Below, one piece after another: positions 16,510 to 23,897 of a stretch of 54,072 nucleotides of DNA (its first letter is position 1; every line of letters starts with the position of its first letter). Both the position numbers and the translations under genes were made by a program. The notes beneath the pieces were generated by a model. It did no database searches and was not told where the DNA came from. It saw nothing but the letters and a program-made list of their open reading frames with translations. Origin of the DNA: Oscillospiraceae bacterium (GTDB taxonomy: Bacteria; Bacillota; Clostridia; Oscillospirales; CAG-272); assembly GCA_015063745.1 (NCBI GenBank), contig SVTO01000012.1, positions 1 through 54,072 on the forward strand, read 5' to 3'.

Positions 16510-17319
16510 TTACGCAAGCCAGCTCATGCTGACAAACCAGTTCTTCAACAGATTCGTCCACTGTGCAACATGGGCATTGTAGGGGGAAACCCCCAGCCCA
16601 TGATCGCCATAAGGGAAAATGTGCATTTCACAGGGAACATTGTGTTTGCGGAGTGCGGTGGCGTACATATAGCTGTTGGTTACATTCACACAGGTATCGT
16701 CTGAGGTATGCCAGATGAAGGTGGGCGGAGTAGTATCTTTTACCAGTAAATCCGGGCTCAGGGAGGGAAGAATATCCATTTTCCCTTCACCGGCCAGTTT
16801 ACTGAAACAGTCGTAATATATGGTATTCTCATCCATTTCGGGGAACAGGAAGAAATCCGGATAATGCATGGCAGGATAACACAGGATCGTTGCATTGGGC
16901 ATACAATCCATTCTGTCGGTTTCATCCAGGTTTTCAAAATCAATGGGGGCGGTATAGGTGGAAATCAATGCCGCCAGATGACCGCCTGCGGAAGAACCCA
17001 TAACGGCAACCTTCTCTGGATGGATACCGAATTTTTCCGCATTGGCTCTTACATAACGGACGGCACGGCGTGCATCCACCAGAGGAAGAGGGAAGGCATG
17101 GGGATGTACACGGTACTGACACACAAAGGCATCCATACCGATGGAGTTCAGAAAGTCAGCATATCCGCCGCCTTCATGCCAGCAGCGACAGGTGTATCCG
17201 CCACCCGGAAAGATAACCACAGCAGCATCCGTTTTCTTTTCCGCTGCCGGATAATATTCCAGCACAGGAGTTTCTTCACATTTGCCGGGAACACTTTCCC
17301 ACATCATAAATGTTTCCAT
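16510..17319 (-). CDS. Alpha/beta hydrolase esterase, tandem copy 4
   Basis: 269 residues from ATG 17319, preceded by AAAGGAAT. The oxyanion-hole motif GGGYTCR (about residue 40), nucleophile elbow GSSAGGHLA, catalytic aspartate in HTSDDTCVNV and histidine in YGDHGLGVS show a complete triad of the acetyl-esterase/BD-FAE type, which removes acetyl or feruloyl groups from plant polysaccharides or small molecules. No signal peptide, so it acts in the cytoplasm on imported substrate. It is the most similar in sequence to copy 3. Confidence 0.9.
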   Translation of the reverse strand: METFMMWESVPGKCEETPVLEYYPAAEKKTDAAVVIFPGGGYTCRCWHEGGGYADFLNSIGMDAFVCQYRVHPHAFPLPLVDARRAVRYVRANAEKFGIHPEKVAVMGSSAGGHLAALISTYTAPIDFENLDETDRMDCMPNATILCYPAMHYPDFFLFPEMDENTIYYDCFSKLAGEGKMDILPSLSPDLLVKDTTPPTFIWHTSDDTCVNVTNSYMYATALRKHNVPCEMHIFPYGDHGLGVSPYNAHVAQWTNLLKNWFVSMSWLA

Positions 17320-17361
17320 AACGATAATTCCTTTCAAAACAAGTAATATAGCTGTTGAAAA

Positions 17362-18132
17362 TTACTGCAGCCAATTCATATTGATGAACCAGTTTTTCAA
17401 CAGATTCGTCCACTGGGCAACGTGGGCATTGTAGGGTGAAACAGCCAACCCGTGATTGCCATCGGGGAAGATGTGCATTTCACAAGGGATATTGTGTTTG
17501 CGAAGCGCGGTTGCGTAGTCATAGCTGATGGTTACATTTACCAAGGAATCATCGGCGGTATGCCAGAGGAAGGTGGGAGGGGTTATATCCTTCACAAGCA
17601 GCGCCGGACAGAGGGAAACCAGAATATCCACATTGTTTTCTTCTACCAGGTTGCTGAAGCATGCATCATATTTGGCAAGGAGGGCAGGATAACACAGGAT
17701 ACTTGCATTGGGCAAACAGCTTATATTGTCGATTTCGTCCAGATTTTCGAAATCAATAGGGGCGGTATAGGTAGAAAGCAGACCTGCCAGATGACCGCCG
17801 GCAGAGGAACCCATAACGGCAACCTTATCGGGATTGATACCGAAATTTTCCGCATTGGCTCTTACATAACGAACGGCACGGCGTGCATCCACCAGAGGAA
17901 GAGGGAACGTGTGGGGATATACACGGTACTGACATACAAATGCATCCATACCGATGGAGTTCAGAAATTCGGCATAACCTCCGCCTTCATGCCAGCAGCG
18001 ACAGGAGTATCCTCCGCCCGGAAAAATAACCACAGTTGCATCCGTTTTCTTTTCCGCCGCCGGATAATATTCCAGAACAGGAGTCTCTTCACATTTGCCG
18101 GGAGTACTTTCCCACATCATAAATGTTTCCAT
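17362..18132 (-). CDS. Alpha/beta hydrolase esterase, tandem copy 3
   Basis: 256 residues from ATG 18132. The N-terminal METFMMWESTPGKCEETP is nearly identical to copy 4. The triad is intact (GSSAGGHLAG, HTADDSLVNV, DGNHGLAVS). Compared with copy 4 about 13 residues are missing from the cap region after ILCYPA, which normally shapes the substrate pocket, and the usual SLSPDLL reads SLCPALL. The gap to copy 4 is 42 nt, so it is co-transcribed. Confidence 0.9.
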   Translation of the reverse strand: METFMMWESTPGKCEETPVLEYYPAAEKKTDATVVIFPGGGYSCRCWHEGGGYAEFLNSIGMDAFVCQYRVYPHTFPLPLVDARRAVRYVRANAENFGINPDKVAVMGSSAGGHLAGLLSTYTAPIDFENLDEIDNISCLPNASILCYPALLAKYDACFSNLVEENNVDILVSLCPALLVKDITPPTFLWHTADDSLVNVTISYDYATALRKHNIPCEMHIFPDGNHGLAVSPYNAHVAQWTNLLKNWFINMNWLQ

Positions 18133-18171
18133 GACAGTAATTCCTTTCAAAAACGATATAGCTGATGAAAA

Positions 18172-18960
18172 TTATTGCAGCCAATCCATATTGATAAGCC
18201 AGTTTTTCATCAGGTTTACCCACTGTGCGGTGTGGGGAATATGAGACGCCAAACCAATACCGTGATCGCCGTAGGGGAAAATGTGCATTTCGCAGGGAAC
18301 GTTATGCTTTCTGAGCGCCGCAGCGTAGATGTAGCTGTTGATGACATCCACACAGGTATCATCGGCAGCGTGCCAGATAAATGTCGGGGAGGTGGTATCC
18401 TTGACCAGCAGATCGGGACTGAGGGACGGTGCCAGATCCTGCAGCTTTTCTCCCAGCAGATTCTGATAACTGCCTATATGGGGAATAGCTGTGCCGTCCG
18501 GATGATGGATTACGGGATAGCAAAGGATCGTAGCGCAGGGCAGATAATCCGCTTTGTCGATCTCGTCCGTGTTTTCGAAATCAATGGGTGCGGTATAGGT
18601 GGAAACCAGAGCCGCCAGATGACCGCCGGCAGAAGAACCCATAACACCGATCTTGTCCGGATTGATGCCGAATTTTTCTGCATTGGCTCTTACATACCGG
18701 ATCGCACGGCGTGCATCCAGCAGGGGCAGGGGGAAGAGATGGGGGAATACACGGTAGGGGCAGACAAAGGCATCCATACCGATGGTGTTGAAGTATTCCG
18801 CAAATCCTCTGCCTTCGTGATCGGCATGGAACTCATAGCCGCCGCCGGGGAAGATCACGATCGTTGCATCCGTAGTTTTGTTTTCTGCGGGATAGTAATC
18901 CAGACAGGGCTTCTGTCCGTAAGTACCGGGCGCATCGTCCCACATATACAGTCTTTCCAT
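18172..18960 (-). CDS. Alpha/beta hydrolase esterase, tandem copy 2
   Basis: 262 residues. Motifs are GGGYEFHADHEGRGFA, GSSAGGHLAALVSTYT, HAADDTCVDV and YGDHGIGLA. The N-terminus MERLYMWDDAPGTYGQKP and the cap segment HPDGTAIPHIGSYQNLLGEK match copy 1 rather than copies 3 and 4. Start is at the ATG with an upstream GGAGG-type site; 39 nt separate it from copy 3. Confidence 0.9.
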   Translation of the reverse strand: MERLYMWDDAPGTYGQKPCLDYYPAENKTTDATIVIFPGGGYEFHADHEGRGFAEYFNTIGMDAFVCPYRVFPHLFPLPLLDARRAIRYVRANAEKFGINPDKIGVMGSSAGGHLAALVSTYTAPIDFENTDEIDKADYLPCATILCYPVIHHPDGTAIPHIGSYQNLLGEKLQDLAPSLSPDLLVKDTTSPTFIWHAADDTCVDVINSYIYAAALRKHNVPCEMHIFPYGDHGIGLASHIPHTAQWVNLMKNWLINMDWLQ

Positions 18961-19005
18961 AATAAAACCTCCGATAAATTCAAAAAAATTGTCAGCCGGA
19001 CAGAA

Positions 19006-19794
19006 TTACCGCATCCAGCCCATGTTGTCGATCCAGTTTTTCAGAAGTCCCGCCCACTGCGCCGTATGAGGTACGGAGGGAGCAAGACCGAGTCCGTGTC
19101 GCCCATTGGGGAAAATGTGCATTTCACAGGGGATACCGTGCTTTCTGAGTGCCGTGGCATAGAGATAGCTGTTGATGACATTTACGCTGTTGTCCTCCGC
19201 GGTATGCCACAGGAATGCGGGCGGGGTTGTATCCTTCACCAGCAGATCGGGACTGAGGGACGGTGCCATGTCCTGCCTGTCCTCGCCCAGCAGAAACAAA
19301 TAACTGCCGATGTGGGCAATACCGGTATCGTCCGGGTGATGGATCACGGGGTAGCACAGAATTGTGGCATCGGGCCGATAATCCGCCTTGTCGGTTTCGT
19401 CCGAATTTTCAAAATCAATGGGGGCGGTGTAGGTGGAAACCAGAGCCGCCAGATGACCGCCGGCAGAGGAACCCATCACGGCAATTCTTTCCGGATTGAT
19501 GCCGAATTTTTTCGCATTGACCCGTACATACCGGACTGCACGGCGTGCATCCAGCAGAGGCAGGGGGAAGAGATGGGGGAATACACGATACGGGCAGACG
19601 AAGGCATCCATGCCGATGGAATTGAGGTATTCCGCATATCCCTGACCTTCGTGATTTGCCAGATGCGTATATCCGCCGCCGGGAAAGATCACAACCGTTC
19701 CGTCGGATGTTTTATTCTCGGCAGGGTAATAGTGAAGTACGGGTTCATCCGTGTAAGTACCGGGCGCATTGTCCCAGAGATGCAGTATTTCCAT
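19006..19794 (-). CDS. Alpha/beta hydrolase esterase, tandem copy 1
   Basis: 262 residues, first gene of the four-gene esterase operon. The oxyanion-hole GGGYTHL, nucleophile GSSAGGHLAA, aspartate in HTAEDNSVNV and histidine in NGRHGLGLA form a full triad; the residue before the histidine is arginine rather than the aspartate seen in two of the other copies. The ribosome site AAAGGAGG is strong. Likely a small-substrate or sugar-ester deacylase (family inference). Confidence 0.9.
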   Translation of the reverse strand: MEILHLWDNAPGTYTDEPVLHYYPAENKTSDGTVVIFPGGGYTHLANHEGQGYAEYLNSIGMDAFVCPYRVFPHLFPLPLLDARRAVRYVRVNAKKFGINPERIAVMGSSAGGHLAALVSTYTAPIDFENSDETDKADYRPDATILCYPVIHHPDDTGIAHIGSYLFLLGEDRQDMAPSLSPDLLVKDTTPPAFLWHTAEDNSVNVINSYLYATALRKHGIPCEMHIFPNGRHGLGLAPSVPHTAQWAGLLKNWIDNMGWMR

Positions 19795-19844
19795 AAACAG
19801 CCTCCTTTGTCGGTACCGGAGAAATTTCGTTTGATTCTACCTTA

Positions 19845-19873
19845 ATTATACAAATAACCCATCAGAATGTCAA
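19845..19873 (-). promoter_or_regulatory. Promoter of the esterase operon
   Basis: Minus strand TTGACA (19873-19868), 17-bp spacer, TATAAT (19850-19845): full consensus. Confidence 0.85.
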
Positions 19874-19929
19874 TAGGGACATTTGTTTTTTATGAATGTA
19901 GAAAAAAGTGTGAATTTTTCTGTACATCC

Positions 19930-19958
19930 TTTACTTTACTGTCGATATATGTTATAAT
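19930..19958 (+). promoter_or_regulatory. Promoter of the MBOAT/DHHW operon
   Basis: Weak -35 TTTACT, 17-bp spacer, perfect TATAAT (19953-19958), 30 nt before the start of the MBOAT gene. Confidence 0.65.
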
Positions 19959-19987
19959 AAATCGACTACAGGGAAAGGTATTTATCT

Positions 19988-21436
19988 ATGGTATTTTCAC
20001 ATCTTTTGTTTTTATATATTTTCATGTTTTTCCTATTGATCGCATATTTTGCGATACCGAATAATTTTTGGCGGCGGGGTGTACTTACAGTATTTTCCCT
20101 GTTATTTTATGCCTTCGGGGAACCAAAGTATGTGTTCCTGATGATCGGTCTGGTGCTGACGGACTACATCTTCGGCCGGCTGATCGCCTGTAAAACATCA
20201 TCGGCCTGGCGGAAAACCTGGCTGGTGCTGGCGGTGATCACGAATCTGGGTGTGCTGGGACTGTTCAAATACCTCGGTTTCTTCACGGAAACGGTCAACA
20301 ACATCTTCGGTGCCGATATTCCCGTACTGTCGCTGACCATGCCCATCGGTATCAGCTTCTTCACCTTCCAGACCATGTCCTATGTCATTGACGTATACAG
20401 AGAAGACGTACCGGTACAGAAATCCTTCCCGAAGCTGCTTCTGTACGTATCCTTCTTCCCCCAGCTGATCGCGGGGCCCATCGTCCGCTACAAGGATATC
20501 GAGGCCCAGCTGGACAACCGCAGTGCGGATATATATGAAATTCAGGAAGGTTTGTACCGATTCTCCATCGGTCTTGCGAAAAAGGTGCTGATCGCCGACA
20601 ACTGCGGTGCGGCATCCGGTATGTTCTACAGCCTGAAGGAAGCAACGGTGTCCGGTCAGTGGCTGGGAGCTGTGTTCTTCACGCTGCAGCTGTATTTCGA
20701 CTTTTCCGGTTATTCCGATATGGCCATCGGCCTGGGCCGTATCTTCGGCTTCCGGTTCCGTGAAAACTTCAATTATCCTCTGATTTCCGGCAGTGCCACG
20801 GAATTCTGGAGAAGATGGCATATGTCCCTCGGCACATTCTTCAGAGACTATGTGTACATCCCCCTGGGCGGCAACCGGCACAATCAGATCCGCAATATCT
20901 TCGTCGTCTGGTTCCTTACCGGTATGTGGCACGGTGCATCCTGGAACTTCATGCTGTGGGGTGTGTACTACGGCATCCTGCTGTTGATCGAAAAGAAGGG
21001 TTTGCTGGCGTTCCTGTCCTCCGTACCCGATGCGGAAAACCATCCCGCCCGTGCCCGTTTCGTCAGAGTGTGCAAGCAGATTCTGTCCCATGCTTACTGT
21101 ATCTTCATCACGGTATTCGGCTTCGCCATCTTCTATTTTGAGAAGGGCCTGCCCGCCGGTATCGGCAGACTGTTCGGTGTCGGTGTCAGCGGCTTTACGG
21201 ATCTGTTCACCATGTCCGTGCTGATGGAACATATCTGGCTTCTGATCGCGGCCTGCGTACTGGCCTGCCCCGTGATTCCCGCCATCGGCGAAAAGCTGAA
21301 AGGGAAACTTGGGGAAGATCGGTACTATGTGCCCATGCGTCTGTATAAAACCGCCTGTGTGATCCTGCTGACTGCGGCCGCAACTGTACAGCTGGTCGGC
21401 AATTCCTACAGCCCGTTTCTGTACTTCCGCTTCTGA
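19988..21436 (+). CDS. MBOAT family O-acyltransferase (AlgI-like)
   Basis: 482 residues with about ten membrane helices. AlgI/PatA-type enzymes pass acetyl (or other acyl) groups across the cytoplasmic membrane for O-acetylation of exopolysaccharide, peptidoglycan or teichoic acid. Recognised segments: FFPQLIAGPIVRYKD, YFDFSGYSDMAIGLGRIFGF, ATEFWRRWHMSLGTFFRDYV, YIPLGGNR, and TGMWHGASWNF, whose histidine is the invariant MBOAT residue. AAAGG precedes the start. The following DHHW gene is the usual extracytoplasmic partner. Confidence 0.95.
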   Translation: MVFSHLLFLYIFMFFLLIAYFAIPNNFWRRGVLTVFSLLFYAFGEPKYVFLMIGLVLTDYIFGRLIACKTSSAWRKTWLVLAVITNLGVLGLFKYLGFFTETVNNIFGADIPVLSLTMPIGISFFTFQTMSYVIDVYREDVPVQKSFPKLLLYVSFFPQLIAGPIVRYKDIEAQLDNRSADIYEIQEGLYRFSIGLAKKVLIADNCGAASGMFYSLKEATVSGQWLGAVFFTLQLYFDFSGYSDMAIGLGRIFGFRFRENFNYPLISGSATEFWRRWHMSLGTFFRDYVYIPLGGNRHNQIRNIFVVWFLTGMWHGASWNFMLWGVYYGILLLIEKKGLLAFLSSVPDAENHPARARFVRVCKQILSHAYCIFITVFGFAIFYFEKGLPAGIGRLFGVGVSGFTDLFTMSVLMEHIWLLIAACVLACPVIPAIGEKLKGKLGEDRYYVPMRLYKTACVILLTAAATVQLVGNSYSPFLYFRF

Positions 21437-21460
21437 TAAAACCGAAAAGGAGAACCACTG

Positions 21461-23179
21461 TTGAAAAAAATAGATATCATCACTTTAATACTGACAGCCA
21501 CTCTCTTCGGCGGTGCGGCGTGTGCCAATCTGTTCCAGACGGACAGACCTACGGAATCCGTGGAGGAAAAGAGAGAATTGCAGACCCTGCCCGAATTTTC
21601 ATGGAAGAATCTGGCGGACGGCACCTATTTCTCGGAATGGGCGCTGTACGTGTCCGATACCTTCATCGGCAGAGAAACGCTTGTGTCTTTAGCCAAGAAA
21701 ATGGATACACTGATGGGAACCGAGCTTTCCATCGGCGGCGACGATAAATTTGTTCTTCTCCAGACAGGCAGCAATAAGGATGACGGTGCGGAAACGGATA
21801 ACCGTCTGGAAAACGCCTTTGCCCAGCTGGAATCGAACAAAGCGGAAACCGAAGCACCGGAAACCGAACCTGTTCCCGATGAGACCGATACACCCGAAAC
21901 CGATGCACCGGAGACGGAAGCATCCACCGAAACCACCGAATCCGAAACGGATGCAGCCGAAACGGATGAGAATACGGAAACCGAACCGGAAACCGATCCG
22001 ACACCGATATATCAGCTGGTGCTGAGCAGAGAAAGCATACAGCTTACCGTCGGCAGCGGTGCGGTGATCTACGCCTCACTGGTTTCCGACAGCAATATCA
22101 GCATGCCCATCACATGGTCCATTTCGGATAAGAATATCGCTACCATCGCCAGAAACCCCAAGGGCGGCATTGACGTCAAGGGCTTGACGGAAGGCAGCTG
22201 TACTCTGAACTGCAGCACAGAAGACGGAATCACCGCCTCCTGCGTAGTTACCGTAAAGACCGTGACCGCCGGTAATGCCAACGAAAACGAAACGCCGGAC
22301 TTCAAGGAAAACGGCCTGTTCATCTTCGGAGACGCGGTATACACAGGCGGCTACTATTCCGATGCCAATGCGAAGTACTACGCCCAGACAGCGGCATATT
22401 ACAAGAGCCTGTTCGGCGAAAATACCCGTATGAATCTGGTTGTGGCGCCCGTATCCGCTGTAACCATCGACAATCCCGAGGTCAAGAAGAAGATCACCAA
22501 TCAGGAAAGCGCTCTGCAGAAAATGGAAGCACACTGCAGTGATTCGGTGAACTTTGTCAACACCTACAACAGTATCTACAGCCACCGTGACGAATACCTG
22601 TATTTCCGCAGTGACCACCACTGGACCGCAAGAGGCGCTTATTATGCCTACACGGCCTTTGCCGAATCCGTGGGCCTGACGCCTACACCGCTGGATCAGT
22701 TCGATTACAGCATCATCAACGACAACTACCATGGCTCCATGTATGCCTATACCAAGGATGAGCGTGTGCTGGCGTTCAAGGATATGGTGGAGGTATTCAT
22801 GCCCCGTAAGGAAATGACCATGACCGTCACCATGCCCAACGGCAGTACCGTTATCTATGATTCCTGTATCCGTACCGCCAGCGCCAATTACGTTTCGTTC
22901 TTGGCCGGCGATAACCCCTATACGGTGATCAATGTTCCCGAAAACCCGCAGGATTTCAATGTACTGGTTCTGAAGGATTCCTTCGGTAATGCCTTTGTAC
23001 CCTTCCTCTGCGAGCATTACGGCAATATCATCGTTGTGGATACCCGTTATACGGATATGAACGTATATGAGCATCTGAAGGATTACGGACTCTCGGATAT
23101 TATATTCGTGAACAATATTGAAGCAGCCAATTCCACCGCATGGTCCAATATGTACCTGAAAGCCGTAGGAGTCGAATAA
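21461..23179 (+). CDS. DHHW-family (AlgX/AlgJ-like) acyltransfer protein with inserted Big_2 domain
   Basis: 572 residues starting at a TTG codon fixed by AAAAGGAG. Residues 5-24 are a membrane anchor or uncleaved signal. After a short conserved N-terminal part, residues 129-182 are a Glu/Thr/Asp/Pro-rich linker, 184-268 form a bacterial Ig-like (Big_2) domain, and the SGNH-like catalytic portion resumes with the signature SDHHWTARG (D385-H386-H387) and KDSFGNAF (S507), the presumed nucleophile. It would receive acyl groups from the MBOAT partner and place them on a surface polymer outside the cell. The spliced-in Ig domain is unusual. Confidence 0.85.
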   Translation: MKKIDIITLILTATLFGGAACANLFQTDRPTESVEEKRELQTLPEFSWKNLADGTYFSEWALYVSDTFIGRETLVSLAKKMDTLMGTELSIGGDDKFVLLQTGSNKDDGAETDNRLENAFAQLESNKAETEAPETEPVPDETDTPETDAPETEASTETTESETDAAETDENTETEPETDPTPIYQLVLSRESIQLTVGSGAVIYASLVSDSNISMPITWSISDKNIATIARNPKGGIDVKGLTEGSCTLNCSTEDGITASCVVTVKTVTAGNANENETPDFKENGLFIFGDAVYTGGYYSDANAKYYAQTAAYYKSLFGENTRMNLVVAPVSAVTIDNPEVKKKITNQESALQKMEAHCSDSVNFVNTYNSIYSHRDEYLYFRSDHHWTARGAYYAYTAFAESVGLTPTPLDQFDYSIINDNYHGSMYAYTKDERVLAFKDMVEVFMPRKEMTMTVTMPNGSTVIYDSCIRTASANYVSFLAGDNPYTVINVPENPQDFNVLVLKDSFGNAFVPFLCEHYGNIIVVDTRYTDMNVYEHLKDYGLSDIIFVNNIEAANSTAWSNMYLKAVGVE

Positions 23180-23183
23180 AATC

Positions 23184-23831
23184 ATGCCACAGAATCCCCC
23201 TCCCCATGTCCATCACCGATGCAGAATGCGGAAACGATACGCAAAGGACGGTATACACAGCTTTGCCGAGCATGAGGCATTGGAGGTATACCTGTTCCGC
23301 TGTCTGCGTCGTGGAAATACCAATCCCATTGCCCACGCGCTTCTCCAACGATTCGGTTCCCTGAGCCGGGTCTTTACGCCGCAGAACGGAAAAGCTTACC
23401 GTGAAATCCGTGATGTTGGTGAAAAGACAGCACTTGCTCTGATGGAATGTGGGGAAACTATGAACAAAAGTGTTCTATCCGTTCTGCAGGATCCGCCCGG
23501 GTATAACGAAAACAAAACCATGGTGTTCGCCCGATATATGCTCCGCCGGATTCCGGAAGAAGATGTCCTGATCCTGCGTTACAATGAAGAAGGACAGTTC
23601 AGAGCGTGTACAGTCATCCCCGGACCGGAAGCGGATACGGCGGAATGGAGCCTGAAATGCCTTGCCGCCACAAAAACCGGTGAGGAACTGCATTTCCGCA
23701 TCCGCGATGATGCCAATCTCCCCGCCGAGGCGATTCTTCGGCTGAGCACGGAGATGTACCGTTACGGCCGCCGGGTAAAAAGCATTATGAAAATCACCGA
23801 TGCCGGTGAAACACAGATCCTGTATAAATAA
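23184..23831 (+). CDS. RadC-like protein lacking the JAMM metal motif
   Basis: 215 residues, beginning 4 nt after the DHHW stop. The first 100 residues match the RadC/UPF0758 N-terminus (RKRYAKDGIHSFAEHEALE, RRGNTNPIAHALLQRFGSL and an HhH-like DVGEKTALALMECGE). The second half should be a JAB/MPN domain with HxHPSG metal ligands, but no HxH-type motif is present; only its hydrophobic pattern remains. It is thus either a degenerate RadC or a specialised subfamily. RadC's biochemical role is itself unsettled. Confidence 0.75.
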   Translation: MPQNPPPHVHHRCRMRKRYAKDGIHSFAEHEALEVYLFRCLRRGNTNPIAHALLQRFGSLSRVFTPQNGKAYREIRDVGEKTALALMECGETMNKSVLSVLQDPPGYNENKTMVFARYMLRRIPEEDVLILRYNEEGQFRACTVIPGPEADTAEWSLKCLAATKTGEELHFRIRDDANLPAEAILRLSTEMYRYGRRVKSIMKITDAGETQILYK

Positions 23832-23838
23832 CAAAAAA

Positions 23839-23871
23839 GTGACTGCAGATCCAATGAAAATCTGCAGTCAC
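23839..23871. terminator. Strong bidirectional terminator
   Basis: A perfect 12-bp stem (GTGACTGCAGAT with ATCTGCAGTCAC), 9-nt loop, A-run before and T-run after. It separates the RadC-like gene from the converging ABC operon. Confidence 0.9.
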
Positions 23872-23897
23872 ATTTTTTATGTCGTTTGTCTGATGGG

